Assembly: GCF_947500605.1 (NCBI RefSeq)
Contig: NZ_CANMSJ010000013.1
Location: forward strand, 1 to 64,000
Direction of reading: 5' to 3'
Length of the DNA: 64,000 bases
Source of the DNA: an uncultured Lacinutrix sp.
GTDB taxonomy: Bacteria; Bacteroidota; Bacteroidia; Flavobacteriales; Flavobacteriaceae
The position numbers and the translations under genes are program-made. Within the stretch, counting starts at the first letter, position 1. Each line of letters opens with the position of its first letter. Below, piece after piece: positions 8,839-17,536 of this stretch. The notes under the pieces were generated by a model. That model searched no databases. It was given only the letters and a program-made list of their open reading frames with translations, and was not told where the DNA came from.

Positions 8839-8958
8839 AAAAAATATTAATTCGCTAGTAAATTAAACTGCTTCAAGTGAAGCAAGAAGTAATTAAAACA
8901 ATAACACAATAGAGAGTCTCATAAATTATGAGATTCCTTTTTTCAAAGGAATAAAACT

Positions 8959-9474
8959 ATGCCAATAATAAAACCAGTAAACGGAAAAAGTCCACAATTA
9001 CCTGAAGATTGTTTCATAGCAGAAAACGCTACAATAGTAGGAGATGTACAAGTAGGAAAACAATGTAGTATCTGGTTTAATGCCGTTTTAAGAGGCGATG
9101 TTAATTATATAAAACTAGGTAACAAGGTTAATGTTCAAGATGGAGCAGTAGTACATTGTACTTATCAAAAATATCCAACAATTATTGGTGATAATGTGTC
9201 TATTGGGCATAATGCTATAGTGCATGGTTGTACTATAAAAGATAATGTGCTAATAGGCATGGGAAGTATTGTTATGGATAATTGTGTAGTGGAAAGTAAT
9301 AGTATAGTTGCTGCTGGAGCAGTAGTTACTCAAAATACAATTATAGAATCTGGTAGTATCTATGCAGGAATTCCTGCAAAAAAAGTAAAGGATATAAGTA
9401 AAGAATTAGTTAGTGGAGAAATAAACCGTATTGCAGAGAATTACGTTAAGTATTCTTCATGGTATAAAGAATAA
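8959..9474 (+). CDS. Gamma carbonic anhydrase family protein
   Basis: The 171-residue product is a left-handed beta-helix of hexapeptide repeats (IVGDVQVG, VSIGHNAIVHG, VLIGMGSIVMDN, SIVAAGAVV), ending in the typical YAGIPAKKVKDI. The three zinc-binding histidines of the gamma class are present as His66 (VVHCTY), His84 and His89 (GHNAIVHG). Members work as trimers with metal at subunit interfaces. Many bacterial relatives have weak or untested CO2-hydrating activity, so the family assignment is firmer than the enzyme call. It is a single gene between the two-component operon and the convergent murI operon. Confidence 0.88.
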   Translation: MPIIKPVNGKSPQLPEDCFIAENATIVGDVQVGKQCSIWFNAVLRGDVNYIKLGNKVNVQDGAVVHCTYQKYPTIIGDNVSIGHNAIVHGCTIKDNVLIGMGSIVMDNCVVESNSIVAAGAVVTQNTIIESGSIYAGIPAKKVKDISKELVSGEINRIAENYVKYSSWYKE

Positions 9475-9498
9475 TCCTATATAAATAAACAGTATAAT

Positions 9499-9852
9499 TT
9501 AAGTTGTTAGTTTCTTAATTTCATTAATTAAAGCGTCAGTTGAGACAATGTTTTTAATTTGTTTAGCCGAAATTAAAACTGATAATTCATCTCTTGTCTT
9601 ATATAAAATTATAGGATATTCATATTTAGTATCGGGATACGCTTTTGTAAATTCTTTAATATGAAAGAATTCCATTATTATATTAGAGTTTGTTCTAAAT
9701 GCTTTCCAAGCTTTGTTTTCAGAAAAGGTATTAAAAGTAATAGCACATAAATCACAGTTGTATGTTTTGGGGCTAAATACTTTGTGAGCAATATCTAAAG
9801 CAGTATTTGTTATACCAGAATTTGCATTGTAAATAAAAAGAAGTGTCTTCAT
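9499..9852 (-). CDS. Conserved protein of unknown function with a CxxC motif
   Basis: The 117-residue product starts MKTLLFIYNANSGITNTALD, continues through HKVFSPKTYNCDLCAITFNT and has KAWKAFR near the middle. I know of similar flavobacterial proteins but no tested role. The Cys-Asp-Leu-Cys pair, set after a YNANSG start that resembles a nucleotide- or cofactor-binding loop, suggests redox or metal binding; this is inference. It starts 1 nt after the murI stop, so the two genes are probably translated from one message. Confidence 0.65.
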   Translation of the reverse strand: MKTLLFIYNANSGITNTALDIAHKVFSPKTYNCDLCAITFNTFSENKAWKAFRTNSNIIMEFFHIKEFTKAYPDTKYEYPIILYKTRDELSVLISAKQIKNIVSTDALINEIKKLTT

Positions 9853-9853
9853 T

Positions 9854-10636
9854 TTAAAAATCTAAATAGTCAACATCAAAAGTAGGACCTAAAAGTGATT
9901 GCATTACTTTAGTGTTCTCTAAATTAGTATAAAACTCGTTTTTAGGTTTTAACAATTCAGTATTTAATAAATTGTGTTGTTCTAAAATGGATTGAGTTTG
10001 TTTAGCAACAGCTAGTCCCGAGTCTATAATTTTTACATCCTTAGGAAGTAATTTAATAAGCATAGGAACAAGATATGGGTAATGTGTGCAACCTAATACT
10101 AGGTAATCTATGTTGGCGTCTAACATAGGCTTTAAATAGCTTTTAAGCAATGCTTCCATTTCTATAGAAGTTAATTCGCCACTTTCAATTAATTGTACAA
10201 TACCTTCTCCTATTTGTTCTACAATTGTAACACCGTTAGCATATAGATTTGAAGTATGATGAAACAGCGAACTAGATAATGTGCCTTTAGTAGCTAAAAT
10301 ACCAATGGCTTTCGTTTTTGTATTTAAAGCAGCAGGTTTAATGGCTGGTTCAATGCCAATAATTGGAATACTATATTTTTCTCTTAAAACACTAATAGCA
10401 TTTGTTGTTGCTGTATTACAAGCGATAACAATAAGTTTACAGTTCTTTTTTATAAGAAACTCTGTATTTTTTATACTTAGCTCTAGAATTTTATCTTTCC
10501 CTTTTGGTCCATAGGGAGCATTAATACTATCGGCTAAATAAATAGAGTTCTCGTACGGTAGTAATGCGTGAATCTCCTTCCAAATAGAAGTGCCACCAAC
10601 ACCAGAATCGAATATGCCAATAGGTTGTTTAATCAT
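9854..10636 (-). CDS. murI: Glutamate racemase
   Basis: MurI interconverts L- and D-glutamate in the cytoplasm and supplies the D-Glu that MurD adds to the peptidoglycan stem peptide. The 260-residue product carries all family marks: GIFDSGVGG with Asp10, the two catalytic cysteines Cys73 (IACNTATTNA) and Cys183 (LGCTHYPYL), and His185. The length is normal. It lies downstream of two OmpH genes but behind a hairpin at 10663-10690, so it is probably transcribed partly on its own. The small CxxC protein follows with a 1-nt gap. Other lipid II synthesis genes sit at 48-60 kb. Confidence 0.96.
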   Translation of the reverse strand: MIKQPIGIFDSGVGGTSIWKEIHALLPYENSIYLADSINAPYGPKGKDKILELSIKNTEFLIKKNCKLIVIACNTATTNAISVLREKYSIPIIGIEPAIKPAALNTKTKAIGILATKGTLSSSLFHHTSNLYANGVTIVEQIGEGIVQLIESGELTSIEMEALLKSYLKPMLDANIDYLVLGCTHYPYLVPMLIKLLPKDVKIIDSGLAVAKQTQSILEQHNLLNTELLKPKNEFYTNLENTKVMQSLLGPTFDVDYLDF

Positions 10637-10662
10637 AAGTTTTATTCACTGTATAAAAATAC

Positions 10663-10690
10663 AAAAGCCGACTTAATAAGCCGGCTTTTT
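10663..10690 (-). terminator. Terminator between the OmpH gene and murI
   Basis: AAAAGCCG and CGGCTTTT form an 8-bp stem around an 11-nt loop, with A and T runs that allow it to work on either strand. It lies after the stop of the OmpH gene at 10717. Confidence 0.75.
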
Positions 10691-10716
10691 GCACTATTTG
10701 TTTTATTTAGGGTTTC

Positions 10717-11226
10717 TTAGAATCCTAATTCTTTCTTTACATCTGCAAATAAATCTTTACCTTCAGCCATGATTACTCCTGTTTGAGGAGAAGAATCTAA
10801 TACATAGTCAAAACCTTGAGCTTTAGCTACTTTTAAAATAGCTGCTTTAGCTTTATCTGTAATAGGCTTTAAAAGCTCTAATTCCTTTTTTTGTAATTGC
10901 TGTTGTGCATTGGCAGCATATTGTTGAATAGACTGGTTATCTGTTTGTACCTCTAGGTAACGCTTCTCATTTTCTTCTTGAGTTTTTGTGTTAGCTTGAG
11001 CTTCAAAAAGATCTGTTTTAGTTTTTAAATCTTTTTTCATTGCTTCAATATCTGCTTGGTAAGTTTTACCAACACGTTCCATGTCCGCTTGAGCAGTTTT
11101 CATTGCAGGCATTGCCTTAATTAACTCAGTTGTATTAATGTGTGCAACTTTAGATTGAGCGTTTGTAAAACTTGTTGCTCCAATAAATAATGATGCTGCA
11201 ATTAGTAATGTTTTAATTTTTTTCAT
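10717..11226 (-). CDS. OmpH/Skp family periplasmic chaperone
   Basis: The 169-residue product has a signal peptide (MKKIKTLLIAASLFIGATSFTNAQ) followed by the family pattern VAHINTTELIKAMPAMK, a long helical hairpin rich in Q, K and E, and the C-terminal AAILKVAKAQGFDYVLDSS. Skp/OmpH trimers hold unfolded outer membrane proteins in the periplasm and pass them to the BAM complex. It lies 38 nt after a second OmpH gene and downstream of bamA, the usual neighbourhood for this chaperone. Confidence 0.92.
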   Translation of the reverse strand: MKKIKTLLIAASLFIGATSFTNAQSKVAHINTTELIKAMPAMKTAQADMERVGKTYQADIEAMKKDLKTKTDLFEAQANTKTQEENEKRYLEVQTDNQSIQQYAANAQQQLQKKELELLKPITDKAKAAILKVAKAQGFDYVLDSSPQTGVIMAEGKDLFADVKKELGF

Positions 11227-11264
11227 TTTTAAAATAGTATTTGTGTGTGTTATAATTATTAAAT

Positions 11265-12260
11265 TTAATCGTCTTGATTCTCGTCTTCTGGAGCACTGTC
11301 TTTATCTTCTTTTGCTTTCTTACGATCCTCTAAGGTTTTCTTCTTTTTTTCATCGAGCATTTTTTTTCTAGCTGCTCTATCTGCTAGTTTCTTTTGTCTT
11401 CGTGCTTCTAAAATTTCCTCTTTAGTTTTAGGAGCTTCTTCTGTATCTGTACTATTATCTTCTATGCTCTTTTCTTCGCTAGTCTTTTCTTCTGTATCTT
11501 CTTTATTGTTATTTCTAGCGTCTAATTTATCTTGTTTAGCTTTTTCTCTTGCTGCAACTGCTGCGGCTCTTTTATCGGCTATTTCTTTTTTTCTAGCTTC
11601 TACTAGAGCAGCTCTCTCTTCTTTTTTCTTATCTAAAGCTAATTGTCTAGCGTCTTTACTTTCGTCTATTTCTACAGTAACATCTTCGTCTTTAGCTTCT
11701 CTTTTTTCTTTGTTAGATTTTAATTGCTTTCTTTTCGAAGATCGAGTAATAGTTCTTAAAACTTGTTCGCTTATATCAAAACGATCTGCCGAATATAACA
11801 TTACAACATCTGCCGACTTATCGAAAACAAAATCGTATTTTCTTGATTTTGCAATATCTTGAACAGCTTGAAAAATTTGATCTTGAACAGGCTGCATTAA
11901 TTGTCTCTTCTGGATCATTAAATCACCATCTGGTCCAAATCTTTTTTGCTGATAATCTAATACTTCCTTTTCTTCAAAATTAATATCTTCTTCGCGTTCT
12001 TCAATTAATTCTTTAGTTAAAAGCGCTTTCTCGTTGTTTAAATCGTTACGCTTTTGTTCTATAGTTTTTAATTTTTTGTCAATTTCAACTTTCCACTTCT
12101 GAACCTTAGATTCTAACTGTGACGTTGCTGCAGAATATTCAGGTACGTTTTGTAAAATATATTCGGTGTCAATATATCCAATTCTTGCACCTTTTTGAGC
12201 GTTTGCTTGAAAAGATAGTATTGATACTATGGTCAATAAAAAAAGAACTTTAATTTTCAT
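11265..12260 (-). CDS. OmpH/Skp family protein with long charged C-terminal extension
   Basis: The 331-residue product has a signal peptide ending QANAQ and an OmpH core (about 22-175) with IGYIDTEYILQNVPEYSA, a helical hairpin, and KSRKYDFVFDKSADVVML near the end of the core. After about residue 180 comes an extra 150 residues, almost entirely K, E, D, A and R (for example EARKKEIADKRAAAVAAREK). It is likely a long helix or disordered tail; ordinary OmpH proteins lack it. The gene is next to a normal OmpH gene and bamA, so a role in outer membrane protein delivery is likely; the tail's role is unknown. Confidence 0.88.
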   Translation of the reverse strand: MKIKVLFLLTIVSILSFQANAQKGARIGYIDTEYILQNVPEYSAATSQLESKVQKWKVEIDKKLKTIEQKRNDLNNEKALLTKELIEEREEDINFEEKEVLDYQQKRFGPDGDLMIQKRQLMQPVQDQIFQAVQDIAKSRKYDFVFDKSADVVMLYSADRFDISEQVLRTITRSSKRKQLKSNKEKREAKDEDVTVEIDESKDARQLALDKKKEERAALVEARKKEIADKRAAAVAAREKAKQDKLDARNNNKEDTEEKTSEEKSIEDNSTDTEEAPKTKEEILEARRQKKLADRAARKKMLDEKKKKTLEDRKKAKEDKDSAPEDENQDD

Positions 12261-12459
12261 CTGGTTATATTTTAATATTTAATAACATAAATTCAAGCAA
12301 AACAGACAATTTTAATTTCGATACTGTCTTATTCTGAAGCATTCAGTTTTCAAAATAACGAATTTTAATTGTAAAAATTTTAATTCTTGTATCAAATCCT
12401 CAAAGTTATCATTGAAAATATCGTGCCAAAAATAAGAAAGTGTTAAAGTTTAAACATGA

Positions 12460-12494
12460 ATAAAGGTCTTTTTTTATGCAAAAAAGACCTTTAT
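12460..12494 (-). terminator. Perfect hairpin just after bamA
   Basis: Two 15-nt arms, ATAAAGGTCTTTTTT and its exact complement, surround a 5-nt loop. The hairpin begins 4 nt past the bamA stop, so it probably ends or stabilises the bamA message. The T run lies within the arm rather than after the stem, which is unusual for an intrinsic terminator. Confidence 0.65.
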
Positions 12495-12498
12495 GTTA

Positions 12499-15111
12499 TT
12501 AAAATTGTTGTCCGATAATAAAATGTGTTTCCCAACCATTCTTTACTGTATTTCCTGGTAGTGGATCGAAACCATGACCAAAATCAATACCTAATAAACC
12601 AAAGGCAGGCATAAATATTCTAACTCCTAAACCAGCAGAACGTTGAACGTTAAAAGGGTTGTAGTCTTTAAAGTTATTATATGATGCTCCCGCATCTAAG
12701 AAACCTAATGCGTATATTTTTGCTGATTGTTTTAATGTAATTGGGTAGCGTAACTCTAAAGAGAATTTGTTAAAAATAGTTCCACCATCAGTATCTGATA
12801 ATGCTTGGTTAGGGTATCCTCTTAAAGCAACTGCTTCTCTACCATCTAAACTATAACTTCCTAAACCATCACCTCCCAGAAAGAAACGTTCAAAAGGAAT
12901 AATACCTCTATCTTGATTATAAGCACCTAAGAAACCAAATTCTAAACTAGATTTAAATACAAACTTATCTACTAATTTAGTATACCAATCTCCTTTAAAT
13001 TTCACTTTGTAAAATTCTAACCATTTAAAACGTTCTTGATCTATTTCCGAAATTCTTTCCGATGCTGTTGTTCTATCTGTAATATCTAAAGTAGTATCAT
13101 TTACCACATCTTCGTTAACTTCTCTTTCTTCTTTTAGAGCTTCGTAATCTGTACCGTTAAGTAATGAGTATGGTAAAGAGAATTTTGCTGTAGCAGAAAA
13201 ACTTGATCCTCCTGTAGGGAATACAGGGTCGTTAAAGGTGTTGTTTCTACTTAACCCAATGGTGTAAGAAAGGTTGTTAGAAAAACCATCTCCAAAAGTG
13301 AATAAACCTGTATTGTAGTTTTTTAAGTTATAGTGTTGGAAACTTAAAGCTTGAGATAAAGTAAAGTAATCATCAGGAACAGATAATCTCTTAGCTAAAC
13401 CAAATGTAAGACCTGTAATATTAAATCTACTGTCTTTATCTGCTTCTCCAGTAGATGCATCATATAAAAATTGTTGTGTGTGAGATACAGATGTTGAAAA
13501 CTGTACTGGCTTTTTTCCTCCCATCCAAGGTTCAGAAAATTGAAAACTGTAAGTTCTGTAAAAACGACTTGCTTGTAAACGTAAAGCTAATTTTTGTCCA
13601 TCTCCAGAAGGAATTGGTCTATAAGCATCTTTTTTAAATATATCTCTTAGAGAGAAGTTGTTAAAAGATAAACCTAAAGTACCAATAAAACCACCACCAC
13701 CATAACCACCTTGTAGTTCAATTTGGCTAGATCCTGATTCTACAACTCCATATTCTATATCTACTGTTCCATCATCTGGATTTGCATTTTTAAATTGAGG
13801 ATCAATTTGTTCTGCGTCAAAAAATCCTAACTGACTTAATTCACGAACTGTACGTACAACTTTTGCTTTACTGTATAATTCACCTGGACGAGTTCTTATT
13901 TCTCTGTAAATAACATGATCGTTTGTTTTTTCGTTACCAACAACAGAAATTTTATTAAAGTAAGTTGGTTTTCCTTCAGAAATTCTAATCTCCATGTCTA
14001 TTACATTACCATCTGCACTTACTTCTACTGGATTTATAGTAGAAAATAAATAACCATGATCTTGGTAAAGGTTTGTAATGTCATCTGCATCTGGACTAGT
14101 ATTATCTGCAATACGTTTTTCTAATAAAACACCATTATAAGTATCTCCTTTTTCAATTCTTAATTGGCGTCTTAAAAAATCGTCTGTATAAACAGTGTTA
14201 CCAATAAATGTAATATCTCCAAAGGTATATTTTTCTCCCTCTTCAACTTTAATGTTTAAGGTTACTGTTTTTGGATCGTTTACCAATAAAGTATCTGATA
14301 TTATACGAGCATCTCTGTACCCACTTTCTTTATATTTATCTACAACACTATTTAAATCGTCTTTAAAGTCTGCTTCAATATATTTAGAACGCTTTAATAA
14401 GCGCAACATTTTTTTCTGTTTAGTGTTTTTCATGGCTTTTCTAAGCTTCTTATCGCTTAAAACAGTATTGCCATCAAAATTAATTTTGTCTATTTTAACT
14501 TTTTCACCTCTGTCTACAGTTAATACCATATTTACTCTAGCATTGTCTAAAGAGTCTACAACTGGAATGGTATTAATGTTTACTTTGGTATTTAAAAAAC
14601 CTGCTTTTTTGTTTTTATTCTGAATATAGTTTTTTGTAGTAGTTATAAGGTTTTCGGTTACTTTAACACCTTGTTGAAGCTTTGCTTCTTTAATTAAAGT
14701 TTCCTTTTTACTCTTTTTTACACCATTAATTTTCAACTCGTTTAGAGCAGGTAAATCTGATAATCTAATCTCTAGGTATGCAGCATTTCCTTCAACTTTA
14801 GATAGGTATACTTCAATATCGCTAAATAAATTAGATGTCCATAATTTTTTTATAGCATTACTTATTTCTTCACCAGGAACTTGTATCTCATCTCCTTTTT
14901 TTAATTTAGAATAAGTAATAATGGTTTGTTCACTAAAGGTTGTGTTACCAACAACTTTAATGTCTGCTATTGTATACTTTTCACTATTCTCGTAAGAAAG
15001 CTGTTGCGCTTGAGTAAAAAAACTAGATAGTGCAAATAGTATTGCTAATGTGTATTGTAAAAATGTTTTCAATTGTATGATTTTAACTAATTTGTTCACT
15101 TGTTTTTCCAA
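12499..15111 (-). CDS. bamA: Outer membrane protein assembly factor BamA
   Basis: BamA is the core of the BAM machine that folds and inserts beta-barrel proteins into the outer membrane. The 870-residue product has a signal peptide ending FFTQAQ, periplasmic POTRA repeats (about 45-430; for example YTIADIKVVGNTTFSEQTI, YTFGDITFIGNTVYTDDFL and NKISVVGNEKTNDHVIYRE) and a C-terminal barrel ending HFIIGQQF. The FLGGDGLGSYSLDGREAVALRGY stretch contains the RGY motif of the conserved inner loop. The ATG start overlaps uppS by 29 nt. A TTG at 15072, 10 nt past the uppS stop, would give a shorter protein beginning directly with a standard signal peptide and is a serious alternative. Confidence 0.95.
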   Translation of the reverse strand: MEKQVNKLVKIIQLKTFLQYTLAILFALSSFFTQAQQLSYENSEKYTIADIKVVGNTTFSEQTIITYSKLKKGDEIQVPGEEISNAIKKLWTSNLFSDIEVYLSKVEGNAAYLEIRLSDLPALNELKINGVKKSKKETLIKEAKLQQGVKVTENLITTTKNYIQNKNKKAGFLNTKVNINTIPVVDSLDNARVNMVLTVDRGEKVKIDKINFDGNTVLSDKKLRKAMKNTKQKKMLRLLKRSKYIEADFKDDLNSVVDKYKESGYRDARIISDTLLVNDPKTVTLNIKVEEGEKYTFGDITFIGNTVYTDDFLRRQLRIEKGDTYNGVLLEKRIADNTSPDADDITNLYQDHGYLFSTINPVEVSADGNVIDMEIRISEGKPTYFNKISVVGNEKTNDHVIYREIRTRPGELYSKAKVVRTVRELSQLGFFDAEQIDPQFKNANPDDGTVDIEYGVVESGSSQIELQGGYGGGGFIGTLGLSFNNFSLRDIFKKDAYRPIPSGDGQKLALRLQASRFYRTYSFQFSEPWMGGKKPVQFSTSVSHTQQFLYDASTGEADKDSRFNITGLTFGLAKRLSVPDDYFTLSQALSFQHYNLKNYNTGLFTFGDGFSNNLSYTIGLSRNNTFNDPVFPTGGSSFSATAKFSLPYSLLNGTDYEALKEEREVNEDVVNDTTLDITDRTTASERISEIDQERFKWLEFYKVKFKGDWYTKLVDKFVFKSSLEFGFLGAYNQDRGIIPFERFFLGGDGLGSYSLDGREAVALRGYPNQALSDTDGGTIFNKFSLELRYPITLKQSAKIYALGFLDAGASYNNFKDYNPFNVQRSAGLGVRIFMPAFGLLGIDFGHGFDPLPGNTVKNGWETHFIIGQQF

Positions 15112-15820
15112 AGCGTCTTTCTCTATTTTGATATTCTATAACAGCATCACAAAGGTGTTGCTGTGTGAAATCTGGCCATAATACTTTTGTAAAATATAGC
15201 TCTGCATAAGCTATCTGCCAAAGTAAAAAATTACTAATGCGTTGTTCTCCACTTGTTCTAATAAGTAGGTCTACATCTGGTAAATTTTGCGTGTAAAGAT
15301 GCTCATTAATAATCGATTCGTCAATATTTTCTGAAGAAATTATATTATTTTTAACTTTATTGCTTATTTCCTTAACCGCATTTAACAATTCATCACGAGA
15401 GCCATAGCTTAAAGCTAAGGTTAATGTCATGTGGTTATTGTTCTTTGTGTTTTCTATTACTTCGCTAAGTTCTTTGAATACTTTTTTGGGTAAACTATTA
15501 AGATTACCAATAGCATTAAGTTTTATGTTGTTTTCTTGAAGTGTTTTAATTTCTTTCTTTAAAGCAGAGACTAAAAGCTTCATTAAAGTATCAACTTCTA
15601 GTTTAGGTCTATTCCAGTTTTCTGTAGAGAAAGCATATAAGGTTAGGTTTTTTATACCTAATTGAGCACTAGCCTCAACAGTTTCTCGAACTGATTTAGT
15701 GCCATTTTCGTGACCAATGGCGCGAAGAAATCCTTTTTGTTTAGCCCAACGACCATTGCCATCCATAATTATGGCAACATGTTTAGGTAGTTTACTTGTA
15801 TTTATTTTGCTTGTATCCAA
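15083..15820 (-). CDS. uppS: Isoprenyl (undecaprenyl diphosphate) synthase
   Basis: UppS condenses isopentenyl diphosphate onto farnesyl diphosphate in cis to make undecaprenyl diphosphate, the lipid carrier used by MraY and other glycan enzymes. Family blocks are HVAIIMDGNGRWA with catalytic Asp20, FSTENWNRP, and RTSGEQRISNFLLWQIAYAE. I chose the TTG at 15818-15820 (245 residues, MDTSKINTSKLPKHV...) because flavobacterial relatives begin a few residues before the LPKH block, it starts 1 nt after the preceding stop, and AGGAGG lies 5 nt upstream. An ATG at 15856 would add 12 unrelated residues and overlap the DUF6089 gene. The gene lies in an envelope cluster followed by bamA. Confidence 0.94.
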   Translation of the reverse strand: MDTSKINTSKLPKHVAIIMDGNGRWAKQKGFLRAIGHENGTKSVRETVEASAQLGIKNLTLYAFSTENWNRPKLEVDTLMKLLVSALKKEIKTLQENNIKLNAIGNLNSLPKKVFKELSEVIENTKNNNHMTLTLALSYGSRDELLNAVKEISNKVKNNIISSENIDESIINEHLYTQNLPDVDLLIRTSGEQRISNFLLWQIAYAELYFTKVLWPDFTQQHLCDAVIEYQNRERRFGKTSEQIS

Positions 15821-15821
15821 A

Positions 15822-16517
15822 TTATCCTCCTGGGCAAAAACATGGGTTTCTACCAAATGTGTAAGTTAGTGTAATACCTGTAAAGGTGTACCAGTCATTA
15901 TTATTTAAATTTCCAAAGCTTCTACTTTCTATAGCTTCTTTTGCGTCTGGAACGCTTCCGTCTAATTCATCAGAAAAGGTGTAACGCGCTCCAATTTCGA
16001 AAGCTAAAATAAAATCTGAAGAAACCGCTACTTTATATCCTAAAACCATAGGAATACCAAAAGCATAGCTTGTAGTGTCTTCGTCTACGGTTGTTCCGTC
16101 TGAGTTGAAAAAGAAATTATCGTGCTTAGCGATACTGATTCCTGAATATAAGTAGGGCGTTGAAGCAGATCCTCCATTATGTAAATCGAAATCAAAAAAG
16201 GTAAATTCCATTCCTGCTGAAAGCTCTAAAATACTAGCATTAAACTCGAAGTCTCTTATTTGTCTGCTTGGATCGTCAGATTTGCTGTCAATACCTTCTA
16301 AGTCTGTGAATATTAAAGAAAACCTGTAAGAATGCCTTTTGCTTCTATTCCACTTATATAATGCTCCGAAAGCTAATTGCTTAGGTGCTATATAGTTTGT
16401 TGCACCAACATCTCCAATAAAGTTACTGCCACCAACGAATATACCAAATTCGTTAATTTGAGCGCTACTTATTTGTATGCTAAAGAATGCTATTGTTAAA
16501 AGCGTTAAATACCTCAT
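15822..16517 (-). CDS. DUF6089 family outer membrane beta-barrel protein
   Basis: The 231-residue product has a signal peptide (MRYLTLLTIAFFSIQISSAQ) and then the DUF6089 pattern INEFGIFVGGSNFIGDVG, alternating beta strands (YLYSGISIAKHDNFFF, FILAFEIGARYTFSDEL) and a short cysteine tail, CFCPGG. It is predicted to form a small barrel in the outer membrane; no function has been established for the family. In flavobacteria this gene is commonly found between nadK and uppS, as here. Its last codons overlap the AGGAGG that may help uppS translation. Confidence 0.85.
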   Translation of the reverse strand: MRYLTLLTIAFFSIQISSAQINEFGIFVGGSNFIGDVGATNYIAPKQLAFGALYKWNRSKRHSYRFSLIFTDLEGIDSKSDDPSRQIRDFEFNASILELSAGMEFTFFDFDLHNGGSASTPYLYSGISIAKHDNFFFNSDGTTVDEDTTSYAFGIPMVLGYKVAVSSDFILAFEIGARYTFSDELDGSVPDAKEAIESRSFGNLNNNDWYTFTGITLTYTFGRNPCFCPGG

Positions 16518-16658
16518 AAATCTTCAAAGTTTGCAAATATAATAAATAAGATTAGCCTATTGTAATTTCAGCTAAATAGTTACTGTTTAAAACAGTATTT
16601 ACTTAAATTTATTGTAAAAAGGAATGATTTGTATGCTATAATAGTAAAAAAGAGAAGA

Positions 16659-17534
16659 TTAATTTCTCTTATCTTCTCCCCAAAGTAGTTTTTTTCGCAA
16701 AGTTGCTAGAAAACTTTCAGAGTTTAACTCAATCATATTAATAGTAAAAGGTGCTTTTTTTATGGTAATTATAGTGTCGTTAGATAAGGTTGCAATTCTA
16801 GAATCTAAGGAAACAAGATAATTATCTTCTCTACCACTTACTTTTAGCTCTATTGTAAAGGAGTCTTCAATAACTAGAGGTCTTGCACTTAAATTATGAG
16901 GCGCTATTGGTGTTAGTACAAAACTGGTGGTGTCTGGAGTAATTACTGGTCCTGCACAACTTAAAGAGTAACCTGTAGATCCTGTAGGTGTAGCAATTAT
17001 TAATCCATCGCTCCAGTACGAAGTTAAAAACTCTCCGTTTAATTTAGTTTCAACTGTAATCATAGAAGTTGTGTTTTTTCTACTTACAGCAATTTCATTT
17101 AAAGCAAAGTTTAAGTCTTTTATGTCACTATTTTCAGGAGAAGTTTCAATAGATAGTAAGGTGCGTTTGCTTAAAGAGTATTTTTTATTATAAATATCTT
17201 GAATAGCTTCTTTTATGTCTTCTGGTTGAATGGTTGCTAAAAAACCAAGTCTTCCTGTGTTTATACCAATTATTGGAATATTTAAATTTTTTACAAAAGT
17301 AATAGCTCTTAAAATAGTACCATCTCCACCAATACTTACAAGTAAATCGAAGCTTTTGTCTAAAGCTTTAAAAGTTTTAAAAACGGAAGGTTTAGAAAGT
17401 TCGTCTTTAATATCGTTGTAGAACTCGTGTTCTAAAAATAGAGAGGCATTTAAATTTAAAAGTTCTTTTGTTAGTGTTTTTAAAGAGTCTTTAGACTGCT
17501 TTTTGGGATACTGGCTATATATGGCAACCTTCAT
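16659..17534 (-). CDS. nadK: NAD kinase
   Basis: NadK phosphorylates NAD to NADP in the cytoplasm using ATP or polyphosphate. The 291-residue product has the family's GGDG motif at residues 69-72 (SIGGDGTILRAI), INTGRLGFLAT, the conserved NE pair in FALNEIAVSR, and DGLIIATPTGSTGYSLSCAGP. The length is normal. It starts 2 nt after the CBS-domain gene ends, so the two are co-transcribed, and the cluster continues with DUF6089, uppS and bamA. Confidence 0.95.
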   Translation of the reverse strand: MKVAIYSQYPKKQSKDSLKTLTKELLNLNASLFLEHEFYNDIKDELSKPSVFKTFKALDKSFDLLVSIGGDGTILRAITFVKNLNIPIIGINTGRLGFLATIQPEDIKEAIQDIYNKKYSLSKRTLLSIETSPENSDIKDLNFALNEIAVSRKNTTSMITVETKLNGEFLTSYWSDGLIIATPTGSTGYSLSCAGPVITPDTTSFVLTPIAPHNLSARPLVIEDSFTIELKVSGREDNYLVSLDSRIATLSNDTIITIKKAPFTINMIELNSESFLATLRKKLLWGEDKRN

Positions 17535-17536
17535 AA

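Noticed and set aside
11464-11862. 132-codon plus-strand frame inside the long OmpH gene
   Set aside because: Ser/Leu-rich shadow of the charged KEDAR tail on the minus strand, with no start context or family pattern.
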